Assembly (NCBI RefSeq): GCF_030848475.1
Contig: NZ_JAVDDS010000025.1
Location: forward strand, 1-57,624
DNA length: 57,624 bases
Direction of reading: 5' to 3'
Origin: Herbivorax alkaliphila
Lineage (GTDB): Bacteria > Bacillota > Clostridia > Acetivibrionales > Acetivibrionaceae
Of this stretch, positions 51,549 through 57,624 are shown piece after piece (the stretch's first letter is position 1; each line of letters begins with the position of its first letter). Under the pieces are notes generated by a model, which was not told the origin of the DNA, made no database searches, and saw nothing but the letters and a program-made list of their open reading frames with translations. The position numbers and the translations under genes are program-made.

Positions 51549-51690
51549 GTATTCACGAACCTATGTTCGTGAATACTATGTACAAAAGAAGCATTTACGA
51601 ACATAGGTTCGTAGTTAGAGAAGTTGGATGAAAAGGCTGTAGGTCCCGACATCGTGTCGGGGATTTCTAAGGTTGCTCTATGTAGATTTG
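51549..51690 (+). repeat. Structured cassette element R1 (left boundary, only right end conserved)
   Basis: GTATTCACGAAC/GTTCGTGAATAC is a 12-bp hairpin unique to this copy, followed by a related TACGAACATAGGTTCGTA palindrome. The right end has the shared terminal hairpin CCCGAC-ATCGT-GTCGGG (51645-51661) and tail GGATTTCTAAGGTTGCTCTATG. The central stem of the other copies is absent. It is the first element of the array, next to the last ordinary chromosomal gene. Confidence 0.6.
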
Positions 51691-51713
51691 ATTAATAAGA
51701 GGTTGGTGATTTT

Positions 51714-52295
51714 GTGACAAAACCTTTAGATAAAATGACTAATGAAGAACGCTGGAAGTTGTTTCCTATAATTATCTGCAATCATAGTCCAGCATGGAAG
51801 GAAAAATATTTATTAGAAAAAGCAATTATAGAAAAGGTTATTGGTTTTGATAACATTTCAAGAATAAATCACATTGGTAGTACAACAGTACCTAATTTAG
51901 TAGCAAAGCCAACAATTGATATTCTTGTTGAAATAAACGATGCTACAGATACTGAAAAGTTAATTATCAATATGAAAGAGGCAGGTTACATATATAGTCC
52001 ACAACCAGATAATCCAGCTCCTCATATGATGTTTATGAAAGGATATACCAGTGAGGGATTCAAAGGTCAGGTTTATCATGTTCATGTTAGATATAGTGGA
52101 GATTGGGATGAGTTATATTTTAAAGACTATTTATTGTTTCATCCAGATGTAGCAGAAGAATATGGAAAGCTCAAGCTTGAGTTGAAACAAAAGTTTGAGT
52201 ATAATAGAGACGGATATACATATGCAAAAACAGATTTTATAAAGAAAATTACTAAATTAGCAAGGGTAGAAATGGAAAATAAATATGTTGTGTGA
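51714..52295 (+). CDS. GrpB family protein (nucleotidyltransferase-like)
   Basis: GrpB/UPF0157 protein of 193 residues with the nucleotidyltransferase fold. The characteristic block is INHIGSTTVPNLVAKPTIDILVEI, where the GS and the two acidic residues of DILVE form the expected active site; YHVHVRYSGDWDELYFKDYLLFHPDVAEEY follows. Its biochemical role is not established. The start is GTG 51714, about 32 bases after the conserved tail of element R1. It is the first single-gene unit of the cassette-like array; GrpB genes are common in gene-cassette collections. Confidence 0.88.
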   Translation: MTKPLDKMTNEERWKLFPIIICNHSPAWKEKYLLEKAIIEKVIGFDNISRINHIGSTTVPNLVAKPTIDILVEINDATDTEKLIINMKEAGYIYSPQPDNPAPHMMFMKGYTSEGFKGQVYHVHVRYSGDWDELYFKDYLLFHPDVAEEYGKLKLELKQKFEYNRDGYTYAKTDFIKKITKLARVEMENKYVV

Positions 52296-52316
52296 TTTAA
52301 AGGTTTTAATTAAAGG

Positions 52317-52536
52317 CTCGGACGTCCTGTCCTCGTCTGGCTTCGCGGGACAGCCTGCATCATCCAACAAAGTATCTGAGTAAAGGGCATGCTTGCGGGT
52401 CATCCTGCCCGCAGATTTCCGTTTAAGATAGGAGCTATCTAAGACGGAAATCCACCTCAGATACAACACGTTTGATGAAATTGGTCGTTTGCCGATGCGT
52501 CCTGCATCGGATTTATTAGAGTAAAGCTTTGGGGAT
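52317..52536 (+). repeat. Structured cassette element R2
   Basis: Left hairpin GGAC-GTCCT-GTCC, then TCTGGCTTCGCGGG. Central stem GTATCTGAG (52372-52380) with CTCAGATAC (52456-52464). Inner hairpins GCGGG/CCCGC and GATTTCCGT...AGATAG-GAG-CTATCT...ACGGAAAT. Right hairpin CCGATGC-GTCCT-GCATCGG (52492-52510) and tail GATTTATTAGAGTAAAGCTT. Confidence 0.75.
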
Positions 52537-52566
52537 TTCATTTAAGTGTTAAGTGGGAGGTTTATA

Positions 52567-53001
52567 ATGTTAGATAAAAAAGATTTAGTTGCACCCTGTG
52601 GATTAGATTGTTTCAATTGTGGAGCTTATGAAAAAAATATATCAGATATAGTCAGACAAAAATTATCTACTATATCGGGTAAAAAACCAGATGATGTTGC
52701 CTGTAAAGGTTGTAGGGTAACAAAAGGCAAAGATCTTCCTCTAGTAGATTGTTGTGCTACCTATCAATGCTCTCTTAAACAAAAAATAGATTTTTGCTAT
52801 GAATGTGGGAATTTTCCTTGTAGTAAGTTAGCTCCATGTGCATCAAATGCGGATTTTGTTCCACAAAATATGAAAATATATAATCTATGTAGAATGAAAA
52901 AAGTAGGGATTGAAAAATGGATAGAAGAGACAAAGACTATAAGAGAATTATATTCAAAGGGTGAATATGTACCTGGGTGTGGACCAATTTTAAAAAAATA
53001 A
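52567..53001 (+). CDS. DUF3795 cysteine-rich protein
   Basis: Protein of 144 residues with the DUF3795 pattern: APCGLDCFNCGAY near the N-terminus, CKGCRV, CCATYQC, FCYECGNFPCSKLAPC and a final GCGPILKK. At least fourteen cysteines in pairs suggest a zinc or iron-sulfur site; the family's function is not known. The start is ATG 52567 with GGGAGG 8 bases upstream and 31 bases after the tail of element R2. DUF3795 genes are another common cassette-type gene. Confidence 0.85.
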   Translation: MLDKKDLVAPCGLDCFNCGAYEKNISDIVRQKLSTISGKKPDDVACKGCRVTKGKDLPLVDCCATYQCSLKQKIDFCYECGNFPCSKLAPCASNADFVPQNMKIYNLCRMKKVGIEKWIEETKTIRELYSKGEYVPGCGPILKK

Positions 53002-53043
53002 CTAATACATACATTTGAGATATATTTTAAGAGTATTTAAGGA

Positions 53044-53317
53044 ATCATCGTACTGATGCTTTCTGAATAACGGGACGACCAACTTCATCAAACAATGTGT
53101 ATCTGTAAAGGTGTGGATTAGAAAAAGCATGAAGCAGGTCTTTGGGGTCATCCCATGTAGCGTGCCACACCACAGCCATTCATCGGTGCAGAGCACGCCT
53201 TCGAAGATTAGCTCTGCGGGTCCGATTCATGGCCGTCAGATACACCGACGATATATGAAATTGGTTGCGTTTGACGCCCATCCATGGGCTTTTGAATTAA
53301 GGTAATTCTTTTGAAGG
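53044..53317 (+). repeat. Structured cassette element R3
   Basis: Left hairpin ATCA-TCGTAC-TGAT, then TTCTGAATAACGGGACG. Central stem GTGTATCTG (53097-53105) with CAGATACAC (53237-53245), flanked by CCAACTTCAT against ATGAAATTGG. Inner hairpins include GCAGAGC/GCTCTGC. Right hairpin GCCC-ATCCAT-GGGC (53276-53289) and tail TTTTGAATTAAGGTAATTCT. Confidence 0.75.
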
Positions 53318-53338
53318 TGAGTTAGGAGGAAATCTAAA

Positions 53339-53806
53339 GTGTTAAAAAGAATGGCTAGTGTATATTACTTAGCCTTAATAAGTGGATATAATTTAAAAGA
53401 AGACATTATCAAATGGGCTGATGAAACAATAGAAAACTCTAACTCGGTAATATCTGATGAATTAATAGAACTATCTTTATCGGCAAGTAAAAGCAAGGAA
53501 GATGTTGCAAAAAAACTTTTAGCAATATTTGAGGGGTATACTTTTGATAATCCACAGAGAATTATTTATGGATTTTGCCTAAAAGATTTAAGAGATAACG
53601 CACTTACATATGACGATGTTGCATCAATATTATACTTGATTACAACTCAGAACTTTGTATCAATTCCAGAAGAAGAGTTAAATAAAATAATGCATTTAAG
53701 TGATGGGTTTTATTTAGCTACTGAATGTATATATGGCAATGTACAAGATGTGGAAAGGGAAATATTTGAATTTCTTCAAGGGTACAAAGAGGAGATGGAA
53801 AAATAA
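53339..53806 (+). CDS. Hypothetical helical protein in the cassette array
   Basis: Acidic helical protein of 155 residues. It begins MLKRMASVYYLALISGYNLKEDIIKWADETIENS and contains LIELSLSASKSKEDVAKKLLAIFEGYTF, then DLRDNALTYDDVASILYLITTQ and VEREIFEFLQGYKEEMEK. No membrane segment or catalytic motif is visible; it looks like an immunity- or regulator-sized protein, but no family is recognised. The start is GTG 53339 with AGGAGG 9 bases upstream, 22 bases after the tail of element R3. Confidence 0.65.
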   Translation: MLKRMASVYYLALISGYNLKEDIIKWADETIENSNSVISDELIELSLSASKSKEDVAKKLLAIFEGYTFDNPQRIIYGFCLKDLRDNALTYDDVASILYLITTQNFVSIPEEELNKIMHLSDGFYLATECIYGNVQDVEREIFEFLQGYKEEMEK

Positions 53807-53821
53807 TTTTGAGCAAGAAGT

Positions 53822-54053
53822 ATGAGGGGCGACATCCGTGTCGCCTCTGAACAAAGAGGGCAACCAACTACAATATATCAAAAGAATCATGCAAGGGCTA
53901 GAAGCAAGTTCAAAGGAGCAAAAGCAAACGCCACACCTTTTCAGTAAGCCCTTCGGGCTAAACTTCAAAGGCATCATGATTCAAAAACGATATATGATAT
54001 TCCCTGCGTTACCGCCACGTCCTGTGGCGGGTTTGCTAGGGTTAGACTTTGAA
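53822..54053 (+). repeat. Structured cassette element R4
   Basis: Left hairpin GGCGAC-ATCCGT-GTCGCC (53828-53845), then TCTGAACAAAGAGGG. Central stem GAATCATG (53884-53891) with CATGATTC (53975-53982), flanked by ATATATC/GATATAT. Inner AGCCC-TTC-GGGCT hairpin. Right hairpin CCGCCAC-GTCCT-GTGGCGG (54012-54030) and tail GTTTGCTAGGGTTAGACTTT. Confidence 0.75.
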
Positions 54054-54093
54054 GAATTAATTCTTTCTAGGATCAATAGAAAAGAGGATTAAC

Positions 54094-54408
54094 ATGAAAG
54101 TTAAGTTAATTAGAAAAAATGAATTGTTAGAAGATTATAATAGACATTATGTAAGTGAAAAAAATTTAAGAATTGAAGTTATTGAAGTGACTCAAAATAG
54201 TAAAAATGTTACTCGTTTTTATGATAAACATAAAGGAGAATTACTTATTATTTCTTTAAAAGGATCTGGAAAAGTAATTACACCAGAAGCAGAAATTGTA
54301 TTTGAAGAGCATGATCAGGTATTTATTAATAATGATACACCTTTTAGAATTGAGTCTGATTCTAAAACTTTAATTGAATTAGTTTGGTCTCCAGGACTGA
54401 TAAAATAG
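54094..54408 (+). CDS. Cupin-fold protein
   Basis: Small single-domain cupin of 104 residues. Strand-rich pattern with GELLIISLKGSGKVITPEAEIVFEEHDQVFINNDTPFRIES, the usual G-rich turn and end of the cupin barrel. The classical metal-binding His/Glu set of motif 1 is incomplete (KHKGELL), so it may be a non-catalytic or sugar-binding cupin. The start ATG 54094 follows AGAGGAT. It forms one unit of the array, between elements R4 and R5. Confidence 0.75.
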   Translation: MKVKLIRKNELLEDYNRHYVSEKNLRIEVIEVTQNSKNVTRFYDKHKGELLIISLKGSGKVITPEAEIVFEEHDQVFINNDTPFRIESDSKTLIELVWSPGLIK

Positions 54409-54447
54409 AGAAAATATTCGATATTTATTGCAAGATTTTAATTACGG

Positions 54448-54685
54448 TAATTGGGGGTAGGTCGTCCGTGACCTATTCTGGCTAACGCGGGGCAGGGAAC
54501 ATCACATATCAACGCATACCCACAGAGGGCACAGGAAGAAGGAGCAAGGAGCTTGAACCGTGCCACATGGCTTCAGCTAGATAAGAGCTATCTACGCTTC
54601 AGCCACGTTGGGTATGCACACGATATACGCAATCACACGCTAAGCCGCCACATCGTGTGGCGGGGTTTGAGCAGAGCTTTGAAGT
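54448..54685 (+). repeat. Structured cassette element R5
   Basis: Left hairpin AGGTC-GTCCGT-GACCT (54459-54474), then ATTCTGGCTAACGCGGGG. Central stem GCATACCCA (54514-54522) with TGGGTATGC (54609-54617), flanked by ATATC/GATAT. Inner TAGATA-AGAGC-TATCTA hairpin. Right hairpin CCGCCAC-ATCGT-GTGGCGG (54645-54663) and tail GGTTTGAGCAGAGCTTTGAAG. Confidence 0.75.
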
Positions 54686-54710
54686 TATTAATAGAGGTGA
54701 TAATTATAGA

Positions 54711-55415
54711 ATGAAAAATTATAAAATCATAATGCTATCAGATATACATGCTAATATATATGCATTAAATAGGTTGCTTGATTATGCAGAATGTCAAAAA
54801 ATTGAAATGATTCTAAATTGCGGAGACTTCTTGCAGATAGGCCCTAATCCTGTTGAAGTATTTGATATTGTTATGAGTGACGAAAGATTTATAAATATCA
54901 TTGGAAATAATGAGCTATCTCTTTGGAAAAGAGATTTGATGGAATTTGATGAAAGTGAGAAAGAACACCAAAACTGGGTAATCAAACTAATTGGACTAGA
55001 AAGATTAGAAAAATTGAAAAATCTACCTAAAGCAAGGATTGTCAATATTGAAAATTATAGATTTTTGATGATCCATGCAAGGATTAATAATATAATAGAA
55101 ATGCCATTATTATACCAATCAAAACCAATTGAAGAGTATACAACTGATTATGGAGATGATTGTGATTATGTAATATTAGGACACACACATTTGCAAAGTT
55201 TTATATCATATTGGAAAGGAAAAACAATAATTAATCCTGGTTCTTTAGGGTGTTCAAAGGATGGAACGATTAGTTTTGTAATATTTAACATCAATCAGGA
55301 GGGGATTGGGTTTGAATTCAAAAAGCTAAAGTATAATTATTATCATACCATTAGTGATTTGATGAGCTTAGGTGTGCCTGCTAAAGAGAAAATTATTAAT
55401 AAATTTTATAAATGA
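54711..55415 (+). CDS. Metallophosphoesterase (YfcE/MJ0936-like)
   Basis: Calcineurin-like phosphodiesterase of 234 residues. The metal-binding set is complete: LSDIHAN near the N-terminus, NCGDFLQIGPNP, IIGNNELSL (GNxE in place of the more common GNHD), MIHARINN, and LGHTHLQSF followed by INPGSLG. Such small enzymes hydrolyse phosphodiesters or phosphate esters with Mn or Ni. The start is ATG 54711 with AGAGGTGA upstream; an in-frame start at 54657 lies inside element R5 and is rejected. It is the fifth gene of the array. Confidence 0.85.
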   Translation: MKNYKIIMLSDIHANIYALNRLLDYAECQKIEMILNCGDFLQIGPNPVEVFDIVMSDERFINIIGNNELSLWKRDLMEFDESEKEHQNWVIKLIGLERLEKLKNLPKARIVNIENYRFLMIHARINNIIEMPLLYQSKPIEEYTTDYGDDCDYVILGHTHLQSFISYWKGKTIINPGSLGCSKDGTISFVIFNINQEGIGFEFKKLKYNYYHTISDLMSLGVPAKEKIINKFYK

Positions 55416-55434
55416 ATCTGAGTTAGGGATTTTT

Positions 55435-55606
55435 TGAGGATCTCACGTCCTGTGAGCTTCTGAATTACGGGGCGTGTGGCTGCGTATATCAACGCATACA
55501 AGGGTAGTAATGAATTACGAGTTGCTCACCAAACCTTTTCGGGGACATAGGAGCTATGTAACCCCTCAAAGGCTTCTTGTATGCTGACCGTTAACTGAAA
55601 TCCTAG
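55435..55606 (+). repeat. Structured cassette element R6 (right end degenerate)
   Basis: Left hairpin CTCAC-GTCCT-GTGAG (55442-55456), then CTTCTGAATTACGGGGCG. Central stem GCATACAAG (55494-55502) with CTTGTATGC (55576-55584). Inner hairpin GGGG-ACATAG-GAG-CTATGT-AACCCC. The right terminal hairpin and tail of the other copies are missing; the sequence runs out as CCGTTAACTGAAATCC. Confidence 0.7.
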
Positions 55607-55709
55607 ATATTTTAATTTTACCTATATGAATAATTTGTTGTGTGAAAGAAAAGAAAACCCTGGTATAGTCATTGAAATGTAGTAGCAAGAAAGGAGAAAA
55701 GGAATTTTA

Positions 55710-56699
55710 ATGAGTTATGTTTCAGAGAGTATCTTAGGAGATAAAGCGAAGGTTAAACACGTTAGGGAAGTAATTAAACTTCTCGGTTACGAGCGATTTC
55801 AAGATGATTTAAAAACTCCAAACCAAACAGATGCTTTTTTCTGGAGTGAACAGAATGAGTATAAATCTTATGTAGGAATTGAACTATATATTTCTAAAGA
55901 AAATGATTTAATTACTGTAACAACAAGAACAAGAGCTGGAAGAAGTTATTGGGATTTAGTTCAGCAGAATACAACAATTAAATATCTTCGCGATTTATTT
56001 GGAGGTTATTTTACAACTGATGCAGGGAGAAATAGATATTGGCATCCAGAATCTAAACCTCCTACAAAACGTGAGTCTGGTTTATTTCTTGCACGATGGA
56101 TATATAATAATGCTTTAATTAAGCCTAAAGTTTACCTTGATTCACGTAATCTAGACGGAAAAATTTCTCGTGAGGAGCCTACTGGTCTAGCTTATATGGA
56201 TGAAATGAATCCTAGATTCTTTTCAAATACTTTATTAATACCATACCTTGTAGGAATATGGGAACATTATTTAAAATCAAGTTTTATTATCCTTTTGAAG
56301 TGTTGCGAAAACAAAAAAAGGATATTCAAATCAGTTAAAATTACACCGCTACAATTAGAAAACATATCTGATGAAGACTTAACGATTGAGGAGGCAATAG
56401 GAGATAACCTTTCTTTTCAAAGGCCTAAAGTTGTTGCAGAAAATTTTAAATTAATTGATGAAAATATTGATATTGCTGGAATTCTTAGAAAACCATATAG
56501 AAAAAGAAAAAGGTCACTATATGATTCAATTGATTCTATTATTGACCTTAGAAATCATATGGTTCATTCGGGTTTAACAGACGGTTCACTTACTGATGCT
56601 CGGCTTAAAGTCATTATTAATGATTTTGAAGTCGCAGTTGATAGAATATATGACCGCTTTGGAAATTGTTATAGCTTTACACCTAATAGACATTTTTAA
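55710..56699 (+). CDS. Protein with C-terminal HEPN-type RxxxxH motif
   Basis: Protein of 329 residues. The N-terminal 120 residues have a DUF4268-like feel (DAFFWSEQNEYKSYVGIELYISKEN, TTRTRAGRSYWDLVQQN). The C-terminal third is helical and contains IIDLRNHMVHSG, where R281-N-x3-H286 fits the RN-x3-H signature of HEPN ribonucleases such as the MAE_28990/RiboL-PSP group. HEPN proteins are frequent in toxin-antitoxin and phage-defence systems. No nucleotidyltransferase (MNT) antitoxin gene is adjacent. The start ATG 55710 has AAAGGAG upstream. Nuclease action is inferred from the motif only. Confidence 0.6.
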   Translation: MSYVSESILGDKAKVKHVREVIKLLGYERFQDDLKTPNQTDAFFWSEQNEYKSYVGIELYISKENDLITVTTRTRAGRSYWDLVQQNTTIKYLRDLFGGYFTTDAGRNRYWHPESKPPTKRESGLFLARWIYNNALIKPKVYLDSRNLDGKISREEPTGLAYMDEMNPRFFSNTLLIPYLVGIWEHYLKSSFIILLKCCENKKRIFKSVKITPLQLENISDEDLTIEEAIGDNLSFQRPKVVAENFKLIDENIDIAGILRKPYRKRKRSLYDSIDSIIDLRNHMVHSGLTDGSLTDARLKVIINDFEVAVDRIYDRFGNCYSFTPNRHF

Positions 56700-56719
56700 G
56701 CATTGATATGTATAGGATA

Positions 56720-56940
56720 TTACCGACGGACTTCAGTTAACACGAGGGTTTGCGGCTCCGGCTAACGCCTCCGACCTAACTTGACGATTGTCACGATTTT
56801 TGAAGGGTGGAAAGGCTTGGGGTCAAAAATCGCGCCAACCGCCAAGTTCGCAAACCCCGAGAACGTTCTCTGAAATGCGGCGGAAGAGACCTCGCCATTC
56901 ATGGCTCGGATTTGCTAGGGTTGTTCTTTGCGGTTAGGAT
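56720..56940 (+). repeat. Structured cassette element R7 (divergent core)
   Basis: A nested palindrome: CGAGGGTTTGCG (56743-56754) with CGCAAACCC...GAG (56849-56861), AACTTG with CAAGTT, and CGATTTTTGA (56794-56803) with TCAAAAATCG (56823-56832). The right end keeps the shared GCC-ATTCAT-GGC hairpin (56894-56905) and tail GGATTTGCTAGGGTTGTTCTTT. The rest of the gap to 57176 shows no gene or repeat. Confidence 0.7.
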
Positions 56941-57176
56941 AATACTTAATTATGGTGCAAAATGAAATAAAGATGGTAACGGGTATTATTATATTCGTAG
57001 TATTTATGTAATATATTTATAATTAGATATTAACAACAGAATGAAAAGTGATAACTAATATATTGCTGGTATGAAGAATATTGGTACAAGGAAGATAAAA
57101 AGATAAGCGTATATATTACGGGATAGCATTATAAATTGGAAAAATTGTTACTAATAAAAGAAAGGTGGGGTTTTTT

Positions 57177-57392
57177 ATGATAAGCAAAACTATACAGAAA
57201 TTACGATTCCAAAAAGGTAACTACAGACGTGGTGGCATATTCATGATACCGGGTGTGGTTTTAGGAATTACCATTGCTTATTTAGCAGGGGACAAAGGAA
57301 TAGGTATGACCAGCATTGCTCTATTTGGTTTTGTTACGTCAGCTATTCTTATAATTATTGGAGACAGAAGGAATAAAAAGCATAGTGCATAA
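57177..57392 (+). CDS. Small membrane protein, two helices
   Basis: Protein of 71 residues: a basic start (MISKTIQKLRFQKGNYRRGG), two hydrophobic segments (IFMIPGVVLGITIAYLAG and IGMTSIALFGFVTSAILIIIG) and a basic RRNKKHSA tail. The start is ATG 57177 with AAAGGTGG upstream. It is the last gene of the visible array, between elements R7 and R8. No family recognised; small holin-like or immunity-like membrane proteins have this shape. Confidence 0.65.
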   Translation: MISKTIQKLRFQKGNYRRGGIFMIPGVVLGITIAYLAGDKGIGMTSIALFGFVTSAILIIIGDRRNKKHSA

Positions 57393-57393
57393 A

Positions 57394-57624
57394 GGCGCAG
57401 CATCCGTGCTGCTCTGGCTTCGCGGGTTCGCCGCTCATCAGAGAACAATATGTCTATATAAAGGGCACGGCAGGAAGAAATGGCTAATGAGGGTCATCCC
57501 AGAGGTCATCCTGCCCACATCGGCTAGCTAACCGAGACGGTCAATGCATTAGCCAGTAAGGCCTTACTAGGCATGAGCATTGACCTGTAGAGCTAGCCGA
57601 CGTCATAGACACGGGACGTTGGAT
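57394..57624 (+). repeat. Structured cassette element R8 (cut by the window end)
   Basis: Left hairpin GCAGC-ATCCGT-GCTGC (57397-57412), then TCTGGCTTCGCGGG as in R2. Central stem GTCTAT (57452-57457) with ATAGAC (57605-57610) and TCGGCTAGCT (57520-57529) with AGCTAGCCGA (57591-57600). Inner GTCAATGC/GCATTGAC and AGTAAGG-CCTTACT hairpins. It ends ...GGGACGTTGGAT at the window edge, where the right hairpin would begin. Confidence 0.7.

Noticed and set aside
53838-54092. Open frame across element R4
   Set aside because: It lies in structured repeat sequence, has no good ribosome site and overlaps hairpins conserved in other copies. The frames at 53111-53305 (plus) and 52257-52541 (minus) in R3 and R2 are rejected for the same reason.
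51549-57624. Canonical integron with attC sites
   Set aside because: Only isolated matches to GTTRRRY occur (GTTAGAC in the R4 tail, GTTGGAT in R8), their RYYYAAC partners are not consistent, and no integrase is in the window. Kept as integron-like only.

Overview
The window is AT-rich, low-GC DNA from a spore-forming, cellulosome-producing member of the Clostridia. The evidence is type I dockerins on a GH16 and a GH9 glycosidase, a cellulosomal-type SigI sigma factor, a spoVA operon, yabG, a YhcN/YlaJ spore lipoprotein, strong AGGAGG ribosome sites and frequent GTG/TTG starts. The secreted GH9 enzyme is very acidic, which would suit a salt- or alkali-adapted relative of the Acetivibrio (Hungateiclostridiaceae) group; that placement is inference. 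No rRNA, tRNA, CRISPR array or complete insertion sequence was recognised.

Layout. 0-3.4 kb: pabB-type chorismate enzyme, a class V aminotransferase and a small ferredoxin-like membrane protein. 3.5-8.4 kb: two secreted dockerin enzymes; the GH16 gene has an in-frame TGA between its catalytic domain and its binding/dockerin part. 8.5-13 kb: a spoVA operon of the mobile 'spoVA2mob/2Duf' type (DUF1657, DUF421-DUF1657 membrane protein, SpoVAC, SpoVAD, SpoVAEb, DUF1657), facing a YhcN/YlaJ lipoprotein. 13-25 kb: proA, an orphan sigI, a D,D-carboxypeptidase, a HEYFH metalloprotease, many small unknown or sporulation-linked proteins, yabG and a patatin. 25-41 kb: housekeeping and storage genes (DEAD helicase, speD, ppx-ppk, RNA methyltransferase and pseudouridine synthase, tandem Cache sensor, MFS exporter, glgA, LacI regulator, icd). 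41-47.7 kb: a phased array of 14-bp palindromes, then a 1712-residue Ser/Thr-kinase/ATPase/GAF/histidine-kinase protein with its NarL-type response regulator. 47.9-51.3 kb: an amidohydrolase and a conserved P-loop ATPase.

From about 51.5 kb to the right end the character changes. Single, same-strand, unrelated genes (GrpB, DUF3795, an unknown, cupin, metallophosphoesterase, a HEPN-motif protein, a small membrane protein) alternate with GC-rich structured elements of roughly 140-275 bp. These share one fold: a terminal hairpin with a (A/G)TCC(G/T)-like loop at each end, a long-range central stem, and internal hairpins. The paired stems differ from copy to copy but stay complementary. The layout resembles an integron cassette array, but canonical attC cores are not consistently present and no integrase lies in the window. 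This is the best candidate for an undescribed system.

A second repeat family is scattered between genes over 8-48 kb: a GTTTAGCT-AA-AGCTAAAC palindrome followed by a GCTTCAGGTGGAG hairpin and related modules. It is best explained as a miniature or decayed mobile element, some copies of which now sit where terminators are expected.
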